Below the pieces are notes generated by a model. It was not told the origin of the DNA. It saw only the letters and a program-made list of their open reading frames with translations, and searched no databases. The position numbers and the translations under genes were made by a program. DNA of 64,000 nt from Emiliania huxleyi CCMP1516 (lineage: Eukaryota > Haptophyta > Isochrysidales > Noelaerhabdaceae), in the NCBI RefSeq assembly GCF_000372725.1, contig NW_005202428.1, positions 2,181,249 through 2,245,248 of the forward strand, given 5' to 3'. Shown here one piece after another: positions 1 through 10,237 of the stretch. Position 1 is the stretch's first letter. Each line of letters begins with the position of its first letter.

Positions 1-402
1 ACGGGTGAGGGGTGGCGGGACCTCCGATGTGCGCGAGGAAGGCCTCACCGAACCCGATGTTGACGACGACGCCGGAGGTGAGCCGGTGGGAGAAGAGGCA
101 GAGCGAGGCCGAGTCGACGATGGCGAGCCTGCTGAGGGGCCCAGCCTCGGTCCGAGGAAGAAGGAGAGGCGGGGAAGGGTGCGCGAGCCTGCGCACGCCA
201 AAGCCGTGCAGCAGCTGCTGCTCGGTGTCTGCCCGACAAGCCTCGCGCCCTCGGCGGCCGGGGGCGCTGAAGCCGCGGTCCTGGTCGCCCGCGTACTTGA
301 ACGGCTCCGAGACGATGGCGGAGTATGCGGGGAGCGTGGCGCGCCTGAGGCCGAGCCGCTGCATCGCCGTGCCAAGCAGCGACGCCTGCGTGCACTCTTG
401 TC
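1..402 (-). CDS. Actin-like/actin-related protein, partial exon(s)
   Basis: On the minus strand an open frame runs off the left edge. Its distal part reads ...DSASLCLFSHRLTSG then VVVNIGFGEAFLAHI. This resembles the part of actins and actin-related proteins where a Leu-rich helix (LSLYASGRTTG in actin) leads into the second phosphate-binding loop (VxDxGdg). The proximal exon follows a good 3' splice site (ccgcgccag) ending at 403. An in-frame proline-rich stretch between the two blocks (about positions 110-190) may be an intron. The match covers only about 35 residues and the nucleotide-loop Asp appears as Asn, so this would be a divergent Arp or a related Hsp70/actin-fold protein rather than actin itself. 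Confidence 0.4.
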
Positions 403-424
403 CTGGCGCGGCAGAGGAGAGGCG

Positions 425-860
425 GCAGTGAGGAGGGAGGGAGGCGGGGAGAGAGAGGCGGCGGTGAGGAGGGAGAGAGGGGGAGGGAGGTGGGGAGAGA
501 GGCGGCAGTGAGGAGGGAGGGAGGCGGCAGCGAGGAGAGAGGCAGCAAGCAGTGAGGAAGGGAGAGCCTGGCTGGCAGATCTGGAGGACAGCCGGCGCGC
601 GCGACGAGGCGAGGCCGTACCTGCGAGGCGCGTGTGGTCAGGCGGGAGTGGGGGCGGCGCGATAAGGTGGGAAGGGGGGGAGGGGAGGAGGGAGGGAGGG
701 CGGGAGGGAGAGAGGAAGGGAGAGAGGGAGGAAGGGAGAGAGGGAGGAAGGGAGAGAGGGAGGAAGGGAGAGAGGGAGGAAGGGAGAGAGGGAGGAAGGG
801 AGAGAGGGAGGAAGGGAGAGAGGGGGTGAAGGGGGAGAGAGAGAGGGGCAGCGGCAGCGG
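425..860. repeat. Homopurine (GGGAGAGAGGGAGGAA) tandem repeats
   Basis: Two purine-only tracts lie here. Around 425-560 is an irregular run of GGAGGGAGGCGGGGAGAGAG units. Around 680-845 a 16-bp unit, GGAAGGGAGAGAGGGA, is repeated about eight times almost perfectly. They separate the actin-like exon from the F-box gene. The long ORFs across them (Arg/Glu/Gly on one strand, Ser/Leu/Pro on the other) are repeat translations, not genes. Confidence 0.85.
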
Positions 861-971
861 CAGTGCGAGTCAAGAGGAGCGGCGAGTGGAGAAGAGCTCG
901 AGGCGAGGCGAGGCCACACTTTGCATATCCGCGCCCGCTGTCGACACAGACCGTCGAGGAGAGCGACTCAC

Positions 972-1381
972 TCGTGGTGCGGTACACCTCGCGCCACGGC
1001 TGTCCAGATGCGGACGACTGCCGCTCGACGCCCGCAGCGGCGCCTCGTGCTGTCGGCTTCGCGTCGGGGTGCGAAAACGAGCCGAGCACATTCTCGCTGA
1101 AGTCTAACGACGCGCCATGTTTTCCGGCGACGCACAGGGCGCGCCACACAAAGTCTGTGAGCACGGGGAAGGCAGGGCGGGTGTGACGCCGATTCAGCGA
1201 GGTGAGGGCGTGAGGGCGGACAGATGGTCGCGGCACCCGAGTAGAAGACGTCGCGGAAAAGCTTGCTCGCTTGCGCCGCGGCGCCAAGGTCACGCACCGA
1301 CCGCAGCTGGCAAGCGATGTGGACGAGGCACTCCTCCGGAAGATCGTCCATGGTCGTGGATGGCTCGATGAGGTCGCACAT
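972..1381 (-). CDS. F-box domain protein (two exons, 3' end not resolved)
   Basis: Exon 1 (1381-1237; an internal ATG at 1351 is also possible) encodes the classic F-box opening MDDLPEECLVHIACQL, then LGAAAQASKLFRDVFYS. Exon 2 (1154-972) supplies the second half, DFVWRALCVAGKHG ... WREVYRTT, matching the lWr.lc....W+..Y end of F-boxes. The 82-nt intron (1236-1155) is GT-AG with a pyrimidine-rich 3' end, and its removal keeps the frame. Exon 2 ends at a strong GTGAGT donor, so more exons should follow downstream (below 972), but only homopurine repeat is visible there. F-box proteins bridge Skp1/cullin ubiquitin ligases to substrates. The substrate-binding part is not seen, so the target is unknown. 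Confidence 0.75.
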
Positions 1382-1399
1382 CGGCAGCTCGGCGCAGGT

Positions 1400-4300
1400 C
1401 GGCGCTGCCTGGAAACTTCGCGGGGTGCGTGAACAACGGGGCCTTCTGAGTTCTGACTTGCCTCGGCTGGGTGTGTGTCTCTGCCATTCCTTCGTCCGGT
1501 TCCTACCTGTTCGTGCGTCAGGTGTGGGTGTGTTTTGGCCAGTGCCGTTCCTGCGTCCGGCTCTGGGAACCCGTTCGTGCGACAGGTGAGTGGATGTGTG
1601 CAGGTGGGATTTCTGCCGTTGACGGTTACTCGATCGTGTTCGACGATGTCGAACAATGTTCGACATCGTCGAACACAAGTGGAGAATGGCCGTAGCTCCT
1701 CTCCACGAGCGATTGAGAGGACGTACCAAGTATCGATTCTGTACCCCGTCTTTGTAGCCTGGCGTTTGTGCCCCGTTTGTGCCGCGTCCCGTGCCCCCGA
1801 GTTCATTTCATCGATTCTGTATAGAATTGCAAGGCGCACACGCTGGTGCAGGCGGCGAGTCGTCGATCCGACTCGTTCCGCCGTGAAGTCGCCGTGAAGG
1901 GTTGGCAAACAGGGCGATTTTGCCACTTTTTGCCCTGTCGCGCGATCTTCTCGCGTCGGCAAGCGCGCCGGCCAGGATGGGCGAGCCGGTCCCGCCACGC
2001 TGGACGGGCCAGCGGCTGGCACGCGCCGGCCACCCCGGCGGCGCGGCGGCATCATCGCGCTCGTCGTCTGCGAGGCCACCGCTCGGCGTCGCCGCGTCCG
2101 ACGGCGATGGCGCTTGGCTGTGAGGTGGGATGGCGGCATGGTGCGCGCGGACGTGGGGGTGGTGCGGGATGCGCGTGCCAGCAAGCCTAGTTTCACCTCC
2201 CCAACCCCGCAGGCGCGCCGACGTGCTGCCCGAGCGCGTTTGGAGGCAGCAGCAGCTCCTCGCGAGGCGCCTTCGGAGAAGTGCCACACCCCTTTCCCAG
2301 CCGCGCGCGAGTTGAGCTCCGATTTGCGCTCTTTTTCGCACACGCCCGACACTAGTAGGTGAGGATCGACCATCCTCCGCTAGCAGGGCTTCGTCGGGCG
2401 CGTCTTCGTCGAGCGGTGGTGCATCTCCCATGCTCCCCCCGGCGCCCTCCTCGCAGCGTGCCCGCGGCCGACACCGACGCCCTCACGTGCTCACCCTAGT
2501 CGTAGGTGCGGTTTTTTTGCGTGCCCCCCGTCGATACGGGGCGCTGGGCGATGGCTGGGCTTGTCGCCGGGCGAGCTAGCCCCTCAGCCGGCCGCGGAGC
2601 GGAGGTGCGAAATCGAGGCGGCGCGGCCCCTGCGCGCAGCCTGTCCGGCCGGCGCGCGCATGGTTCCGTAGCCCGTCTAGTGCCTCACTGACCGACTCCA
2701 GCGCCACGGTATACGTGGCCGGTGTGGTACTGGGGCTGGGCAGCCTTGGGGCCGGCGGAGACCGCCGTCTAGCGGTCGCACTAGTCTCTTTTCGTTGTTC
2801 GACCTGTTTGTTCGACGGTTGTTCGACTATGTTTTGAGCCTTAATTATTAATTCATGTTTGGGTCCCTGAGGTCGATACTAGCGTCTGTAACTTGCCACA
2901 AGCGTGCTTTACAAAAGTCCAGCGGAGCGGGAGTCGCAGAACGGCCGTCCGCGCGCGCTGTGAGCACCTCAACCTCTCACAGGCCAGCGCACAGCGCCAT
3001 AGCCCATAGGAGGTATTTTCTTCTCAATAACAAGGCTGTGAACAGTGCCATGGTCGAACGTTGTTCGACGACGTCGAACACGTAGCGAAAGAGAGACCGT
3101 TGAGCTGTGCCGTTCCTGTGTCCCTATTCGTACCTGTTCGTGCGGGAGGTGTGTGTGGGGGAGGGTCTGGCGCCTGCCTGTGTGCTTTAACCCGGTTGAG
3201 GCTTGGGGGAGTCAGGGGGAGTTTTGGGCTGAGGGGCCGTGCGCCCGTGCGTTGAAATCGTTCCAGACTTTGTGTGATTTGAACCCGATGCACCTTGCTG
3301 CCCAAACCCCCCTGCCTGCCTCGTTCAATTAAACACGAGTTCCACCGGCGCGTACCCAAGCGCGCGTGTGTGTGTGACTGCAGGACTGCAGCGCTCACGC
3401 GGTCCCGGGCTCGGCCCTCCCACATTCTCTAAATGATGAGTCTCGCTCTCCCTTGTAGAGAGAAGAACAAATAAGAAGAGATCTCTCTCTCAAATAAGGG
3501 GCCTCTGCGGAATAAAAAGCATCCCTGGTGTGGACGATTTTTTTCGCGGTATCCGCGGCGGGATATGGCATATGGCGGGATATGGCGGGATACCGGGAGA
3601 TACCGGGAGATACCAGGAGAAACACGTGGATATGATGAGATACGGAGCCCCCACGATGTGTTCACGACAACGTCCGTGAAGCTAATCGGACGCGACGGGC
3701 GAAACTTCGCGCTTGGACCGGCCGTGATCTGCCGTGCGGCTAAGCGCTCGATTCCCATGATTGGCGAGAGCTCGTCATCGTCGGTGAAGCACCGCAAGGA
3801 CAGCCTTGATCGCCGACCAGGAGGATGGTCACATGCAGCCGGCGGCCTCAGTCGGTCGGGGGGGAGCGGGGGGGCAGGCTGGGCCGCTCGCGGGCGCACA
3901 GGAATCCGGCGCTCGCGAGGGAGGCGCTCGATGCTCGCTGTCAGAGTCAGAGCTCAGAGGCACAGAAAGGCTGCGAGTGCTCGACGAGTCTTGCGAGCTG
4001 CGCGGTCAAACCTGGGGGGAACTGACCGCATCAAGGCGGACTTCCGCACGATGTCCGTAAAGCCGATAATTTCTTCTACTTATTAGAACAATTATTACGG
4101 ATGACCTTGTCGTGAGCCGTCATGGTTCACAACTCTAACTCCCCTAAGCTAGTTTGGGATCGACGACGACGCACGAGCTGCATCTTGAGGCGCCTCGTTG
4201 TTCTTGTTCTTCGCGGCGCCGCGGGTTGCCCACCACCTCGCGCTCGCTGCCGAACGTGGTTGAAACCTGGGTGAGCACCTCTGGCAGTTCTCGCTCCCCA

Positions 4301-4423
4301 TCGAGCTCTTCTTGCCGCACGGCTCTGCTGTGTGCCGGCACAGAGCTCCGTGCAAGCCTTCCAGCGTGATAGGAACGAGTGTATCGCTTCGACGGATCGA
4401 CCGTGCTTGTTATCAAGACCGAT
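1400..4423. other. Gene-poor repeat-bearing interval
   Basis: I see no convincing gene. The interval holds palindromes built from GTTCGAC/GTCGAAC (1636-1676, 2795-2825, 3053-3079) and two copies of a GTTCCT(G/A)...CTGTTCGTGCG motif (about 1497-1590 and 3110-3155). A segment at about 2955-3060 recurs with its parts in swapped order near 16810-16925 (CTCAATAACAAGGCTGTGA and CACCTCAACCTCTCA). Near 3555-3620 are short tandem repeats of the type GGATATGGC / GATACCGGGA. The many ORFs change frame freely and show no domain. Confidence 0.6.
1636..1676. repeat. Perfect 41-nt palindrome of TTCGAC motifs
   Basis: The left arm at 1636-1655 is the exact reverse complement of the right arm at 1657-1676, with one unpaired base between. 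Each arm itself contains GTTCGACGATGTCGAAC, a smaller palindrome. A related copy with GTTCGACGACGTCGAAC lies at 3063-3079. This could be the core of a small foldback element or a cruciform-forming site. Confidence 0.8.
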
Positions 4424-4929
4424 GTGACGCCCCCCACAGCAAATCGGTTTTTGCCCTTAAATAGTGCGATTTCCCACCGAGGTCAAGCGAAAAATGGGCC
4501 ACGATAAATCGCACTATTCTCGACGCGCGTCGAGATCCAAAACTCGACGCAGCCCACTCCCAAGCCCAAATCTGGCCGGGAGCCCCATTCCTACCGACCG
4601 TCGGCTTTCGCCGCTTCCGTTTCCTTGAGCACCAGGATGACAGAACTGGCCGTTGTCAGACTAAGGACTATTGTGCGCCTCGGCGAGGCGCACAATAGTC
4701 CCCGTCAGCGCCACGCGCGAGAGCATGTGTCCAATGTGCAACGCGGCGGCGCGATCAGTCACGGGACGACCGATGAAGCCAAAAACTCGCTCGTGCAGGC
4801 AGGTTTTCACCCATTTGCTGTGGGCCTTGGGCTGAAATAGTGCTCAAACCGACCAAGTTAAGCGAAAATTGGGCCAACGAAAACGGCACTAGTTAAGGGC
4901 AAAAACCGATTTGCTGTGGGGGGCGTGAC
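4424..4929. mobile_element. Nested foldback DNA element (MITE), 496 bp, TSD GTGAC
   Basis: The element spans 4429-4924. Its terminal inverted repeats match over the first 32 bases, beginning GCCCCCCACAGCAAATCGG. It is flanked by GTGAC at 4424-4428 and 4925-4929, a 5-bp target duplication. Inside each end is a second hairpin built on AATAGTGC...GCACTA(G)TT around a shared AGCGAAAA(A/T)TGGGCC block. The centre holds a perfect 37-nt palindrome (4665-4701, 18-bp arms). I see no transposase, so it is non-autonomous. The superfamily is not assigned. Confidence 0.85.
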
Positions 4930-5538
4930 GCACACAGTGACACATCAGACGACACATATTCTCCCACCCGCCGGGACGCAAAACGCTCTCGACGAGAGCC
5001 AGAAGAAGGCGTCCACACAGCAAGCCGCTCGGTCGATCACGTTGCTCGCTCGATGCCGGCGAGCGCATGGCGCACGCCTTGGACGGTGGCGAAGCCAAAA
5101 ACACCGATGGTGGCCGTCCGCTGGCGTGAGCGGCGGCGGTCGAGACCTCACCCTTCGCGCCGACGACCCAACCTCACGCGGAACAACCCAACGCGGGCCA
5201 ACAACCCAACCCAACCCAAAAAGCACGATTCTCAAGTTGGGCCCTCGGTCGGCTGCATCATCATCATCGCGGAGATGTTCGTCGGTGAGCAGCACCTCGC
5301 CACGAGGACCCCAGGAATTGCGACTCGCCACCGGCCGCTTTCCTCCCGCTGTGATTCTGATCTGAGCTCTGTGTCTTGATTTGCCGACAACAACCCACCT
5401 CGGTCTTGCCGCGGTTTTTGACCGCGCAAGACATAAGGGTGGCTAAGGGCTCTGCCCGCAAGGCGCCCGCGTCGCAGACGCGGTACCATTGGCAACTACA
5501 TGACATACCCCCACACGAAAAAAATATAATTAAAATTC
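4930..5538. other. Intergenic interval upstream of the unknown large ORF
   Basis: I see no gene here. The interval carries a 57-nt block shared with 19466-19522 (listed separately) and an A/T-rich run at about 5515-5535. The short ORFs are in unrelated frames. Confidence 0.5.
5427..5530 (+). repeat. SINE-like repeat, copy 1
   Basis: A 57-nt block starting AAGGGTGGCTAAGGGCTCTG is identical to one beginning near 19466. Both copies are preceded by GACCGCGCAAGA and followed within about 30 nt by TACCCCCACA and an A-rich tail. The core resembles the 5' half of a Leu/Ser-type tRNA: a GTGGCTAAG box A-like D-arm, AAGGCGC, then a CCGCG...CGCGG anticodon-like stem with a 7-nt loop. That layout and the A-rich tail suggest a tRNA-derived SINE. 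No box B is evident. Confidence 0.5.
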
Positions 5539-5688
5539 GTGCATATCGTGGGATTTTCGTTCGGCGACGCAAACTTCTCGTCCGGCGGTCAACACGGCGC
5601 CCGGGCATGCAGAAAGGATGCGTCCCTAATCCGTCCGTTCGGGGGGACGACCGACGGCTTTTTGTGCCACTCCCCTCTCTCATCGAGC

Positions 5689-8026
5689 ATGAGCGGGGAG
5701 CCGGTGCTGGTCGACAATACTGGCCGTACGTGGCCGCGCATCACCAAGGACAATGCTGCACAGCACCCGTACCCCAGCCTGCGCCACTGCAAAGAGCGAG
5801 GGCCCGGCACGGCGCCCTACTGCTGGTACCTGCAGATTTCCGGCGAGCCGACCTGGGACCAGGAGTATACATCATTCAATAAAATGAAGAAAAAGTGGGA
5901 CGGCTGGACAGGCGGGAATGAGAGGCGTGCGCAGGCCCGGCGCGAGAGCGCGCAGCAGCAGGAGACGGATCGCCAAGGCCACCGTGACAGCTATCGCGAT
6001 GCAGCTGCTGCTAGTCGTGCTGCCACCAACGCGGCTTCCACGGCGCTGTTGCCCCACGAAGAGGCGCAGGCTTCGATCCTCGAGTCACGCGCAGGCGCAA
6101 TGGCGGCAACTCTGTTGGGAGCAGTGGGCGCCGATGGGCTCGTTCCCTTTAAGCCGATGGTGTTGGGCTTTGAGCGGCGCCGACATGAGCAGCTGCAGAT
6201 GTGCCCGCAACTCTGGGGGGTGGCGTATAAATTGGCGGGGGAGGACGGTGCACGTATGATTGTTGACAGCCCAGAATGGTTGCACAATTTCCAGTGCCAC
6301 GGCCCGCACTGCGAGCAGCCAATTTTCGAGCCTCACACGAGCCCATCGGATTGCCGGCTCATGCACTTGTGCGACGGACGTGGCGAGGCAGATGCAAGGG
6401 ACGCAGCAGCTCTGCCTTCATTGCCGCGTTTGCCACCCATCAGCCTACCTGTGCCACATCTCGAAGACGTCAAGAGCCGCTTTGAGTCAGGAAGATCCAG
6501 CGGGATCATGTACGACGCAGAGGCGGAGGCGGCACGCCAGGATTGGGACGGCGAGCATGGCAAAGCAGAGCCCTTCTATGCTGTGTGGAACGGCCCCAAG
6601 CTTGACTGGCCAGCGTACCTCACAGCTGAAGTCTTCGAGGGCGACCCGTCAAGGTGGCTAGAGATTCAGGTGCAGTTGTCAGCAGAGGATGATGCAAGCG
6701 GACTCTCTCGAGAATGGAACTGGCTTCGCTCGCGGTGGGATGACACAAAGGCATTGACCTGCGATCAAACTCTCGAACCCAATTCAATCTTTGCAGATTG
6801 GCGGCTAGAGGGTATGGGTGGACGAGGGAGTGAGGGGCTACTTCCTCCGTGGTTGCTGATTCGGCGCGTGCTCGCCATCATGGAGTCACGGTTGCAAATG
6901 CACGGGCGCCGGCTGTGGTGGCGTTCCGTCTTCTACGCCCCACCTGGCTTTGCAAAGGAGCCTGACTCGCGACACGTCGAGTGCAATCTGGCCCTCATTT
7001 CCCACATGCAGCTGGCAGGCCTCGGCGAGCGGCGATTCGACAAAGAGCGGGCACAGTACCTCGGCAACGAGCTCAACCTCGTCGGTGGCATGCCCCTCGA
7101 GCGACAGTGTGCCAACTGGCATGGCTGGAACGGCCGATGGGGTGAGGCATTCTTTTCGACGGGTGGATCAAGTTCGAACTTCTGGAACCATTATCTTTTC
7201 AACAGCCGACACAGCATCGAAACGCCGTGGTGGTGCCCGCAGCGAAACCAGTGGATTGGGCACCGGCCCCTGGGCGGCTGCGACACGTGTGTGCTACCAC
7301 CAAACTTTGCGTTGCCGTACCTCTGCACGAATGACGGGCGGACCAAACACCACATTCTCAAGGCGCTCGTCGACCTCAACCAGCGGCAAGGCGCACTGTG
7401 CAAGCACCACTACCATCCCGAGATGGCTATCCTCGCACCTCACCTATGATAACTACGTCCACGATTGCTGCCGTCGGGCCGCAGAGGGGCCGCCATCGAA
7501 GTGGAGGGACGCCGAGCGATCCCTGCAGGAAGAGATGGCGCGGCGGAACCCTCTGCGGCCCTCCACTTCCTGGCAACCTAGGTATGGCCCCACCCGCTGC
7601 TGCGGGCTTGAGATGCGCTCTGCTACCACCGACCAGCCCTCCTGGGCCTTTGCTGCGCCGGGATACTGCTGTGATCATTGGCAGCTCGGGCGCGCAACCA
7701 TGACCGTACTTGGCTTTCGACCAGTGCCAGGCGGCGAGACGGAGCAAGGGATTACATACGCAAAGTGGATGCAATGCTCTGGAGAACGCTCTTCTCGTCA
7801 ACATGCCAGTGAGCGCATCTCTGAGCTGCATCAGCACGTGATCTTGCCGAGCTTCGATCCGAACGGAGAGTCACGAGTGGACCGCATCGCGCGAGCCGTG
7901 CTCAACGCGCCAGTACCAGCTGTGGTGCCTACGTGGCCGCTCATTCCTCTCTACAGTGCATGGAGTGTGAGGAGTGAGGATTGGTGTCCCATTAACATTA
8001 TGACTTCACTTACCTCTTGTGACTAG
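5689..8026 (+). CDS. Unrecognised large protein, Trp/His/Cys-rich
   Basis: An open frame runs from ATG 5689 (an in-frame ATG at 5539 is also possible) to a stop near 7449. A second frame, clearly coding-like (TYDNYVHDCC, KWRDAERSLQEEMARRN), continues to 8026. The two are either joined by a short intron or separated by a frameshift near the 3' third. The protein is rich in Trp, His and Cys (WPRITKD, PYCWYLQ, CHGPHCEQP, WWCPQRNQWIG, NFALPYLCTNDG), typical of a folded, possibly metal-binding protein, but I do not recognise the family. It could be host or mobile-element derived. Composition is less GC-biased than in its neighbours. It starts just after a SINE-like repeat. Confidence 0.55.
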
Positions 8027-8318
8027 TGAGTGCTTCTTTTCGGCGCCGCCGCGCCGCCCGCCCGCGCGCCACCCCTTTTGCGCAGCAACACCTTAAACTT
8101 CATGGCCCCCCAAATTCGGGTCGGAGCGTAGCGGAGTGGGACCCGAGTTTGAAAAAGGCGACGGACGCTTGCGTCCTAGCCTCCAACAACGCCTCCCCGG
8201 CGCAGAGGGGCCCCCGGAGGGACGCTCAACCGCCCCACGCCACGCCGCTTGCGGCGGTCCTCTTCCCTGCTCGCGGGCACGCACATATTTTTCCCCTGTT
8301 GGCGCCTCCTTGCAGAAA

Positions 8319-8996
8319 ATGGCGTATAGGAGCCCCGGAACCTCGGGCAGCGCGGATCCGCTGGACGCGCTCTCGCAGGCCCAGGCGCAGGCTCTCGCGC
8401 CGGCGGCTCCAGCGCTGCCCTACGAGGTTCTCGATGTCATCGCCAGCGAGGCCCGCTCCGACTTCCAGCGGCTCTGCGACACGGTGCGGCTCACAGCGGT
8501 GCACGTCAAGACGGCCCAGCACGTGAGCTGCATCGCCTTCCTTTTCTCTGACGGCACCAAACGAACGCACGGTGGCGTCGCATCTGGAACGTGGCGCGAG
8601 CCGCTCTGCCTCTCTCCCGGTGAATTCCTCACGAGGGTGAGTGGCGAGGCCGGCGAGCTGCTGACCGCCGTCCGCTTCGACACGTCGCACGGCCGGTCGG
8701 TGCGCTACTCCGGCCAGGGAAGCGCGGGTGGCGTCCCCTTCGAACTCCAGCCACCCAGCGGTCACGAGATTCTCGACGTTTCCTCACGCTGCTCGTCCAT
8801 CTTCCGGACGGTGGGCGGGCTGCAGGTGCTCACGCAGCCGGTGGCGTCGAGACCCGCGCCGTGGACGGAGGCGTCCGCAAGGCTCCTCTGCAGGCACGCG
8901 CCGCACGTCTTTGGCGTCTCGCCGCCCAAGACCTCCTCGGCCAGCCGCGCGCGCTCACCGCCGCCGCCGCCGCCGCCCTTCTCTGGCACCGGCTAG
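8319..8996 (+). CDS. Jacalin-like lectin domain protein
   Basis: About 225 residues from ATG 8319, just after a tccttgcag that could also be a 3' splice site. The region from about residue 65 to 150 follows the jacalin-type beta-prism pattern: AFLFSDGTKRTHGG (strand plus G-G turn), LCLSPGEFLTRVSGEAGELL (the L.pgE.i..v.g..g pattern), AVRFDTSHGRSVRYSGQG (the l.F.Ts.gr...yG pattern) and PPSGHEILDVSSRC. These lectins bind mannose or galactose in plants and algae. The N-terminal 50 residues and the proline-rich tail are unassigned. I see no signal peptide, so it may be cytosolic. The frame, size and pattern together support a real gene. Confidence 0.7.
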   Translation: MAYRSPGTSGSADPLDALSQAQAQALAPAAPALPYEVLDVIASEARSDFQRLCDTVRLTAVHVKTAQHVSCIAFLFSDGTKRTHGGVASGTWREPLCLSPGEFLTRVSGEAGELLTAVRFDTSHGRSVRYSGQGSAGGVPFELQPPSGHEILDVSSRCSSIFRTVGGLQVLTQPVASRPAPWTEASARLLCRHAPHVFGVSPPKTSSASRARSPPPPPPPFSGTG

Positions 8997-10237
8997 GGCA
9001 TGGGCATGTGCGGCCAGCGAGTGGGAGTGCGGCAGTGATTGCCGCTCTTCCCTTCTGTGGGCGGGGTGATGGCGAGACGGGACTGTGGACGTCTCATGCT
9101 CGCACGCGCCCGCCGAACTTGTGCTCAAACCCGCGCGCGCCACGACGGTGACACGGTATTACTTGGACTCTCCTCGTATATTCGCCTTCAGCCCACGCGC
9201 CACCCCCCCGGCTAGAAAGCGCGGCCCACACAGCCCGAACTCAAAAGCGAGAAGAGGAGCGTGGGTAAGGGCAGCGATCTGAACTCAACATCTCGCGTCA
9301 CGCACAGCGCGCCCCGCTCGCCGCTCGCTCGGCGGGGGGCGCGCGCCCGCGCGCGCTGGCGAGCGCGCCGAAGATGACAAGGTTGACAACCCCAGAAGGC
9401 GACCGTGCGATAACGCCCCGAGTAGGTCCAACGCTGCACCGATACAGGCGCCACCAGCCATAAGAAAAAATCATATAAACACACACACAAAAGAGCCACA
9501 CATCCGCACACACTGTCAGAGACTGTGGGTGCTGGCTGGTAATATGCCCAGCTCAGCGGAGCAGGCGGTGCCCCGCAGCCTGTGCCACCAGCGTGGCGGC
9601 AGGCAATGGCAGGTACACGATGTTGCATTATCATCCTCGTAAGTGGCCGCTGATGCGGCGTGGGGCAGGCGGCCGTGCCATCGGCCGGAAGAAGGACTGG
9701 CCAGGGAGGTGGAAGGGCTGGCCACGATGGCTGGGGGCCGGCGGAGGCGGCCGGCTAAAGGCGGGAGCGATGTTGGGCTGCGTTCGGCCGAAGCCGGCCC
9801 CATGCGGCAAGACGCTCGGGGGCGTCTCGAGCATCTAATCCTTGGTCTCGGTTCCTCCTCATTGGCTGACACGCAAAGTTGGCGCAACCTTGGAATGCAA
9901 CTATGAGATGCAACAGAGATGCTACGATGGCGAGGAGTGCTGCTAACAATCCTTCGACTTCTATCTAGCGAGGCTGCTCTCAATCCTGCCCGGTACTCGA
10001 GTAGAAAAGAAGGTTCACCTGCACCAACAGTCAGGAGGTAGGTAGGCCGCAGAGATGACACAGTCGAACAGGCCATCACCACAAACACACCAAAAGAATG
10101 GGCTTGAGGGAGAAGGTGCTTGATCTAAAACTTCCATCACGGGTCGAGGTCGATATCGTGATCCTGGCGGTTACACGCCGCCCATCTGTGTTCGAGGGCG
10201 AGCTGGGCCAGCGGAGGGCTGTTTAGAAGGAGCCGTC
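8997..10237. other. Intergenic, no gene recognised
   Basis: The ORFs here switch frame and are low-complexity (for example 9516-10088 on the minus strand). I see no domain, RNA gene or repeat boundary. Part of it may be the 3' UTR of the lectin gene and the 5' region of the EF-hand gene. Confidence 0.5.

Noticed and set aside
5441-5497. A functional tRNA gene
   Set aside because: Only the D and anticodon arms resemble a tRNA. There is no acceptor stem, T arm or B box, and position 33 is not U.
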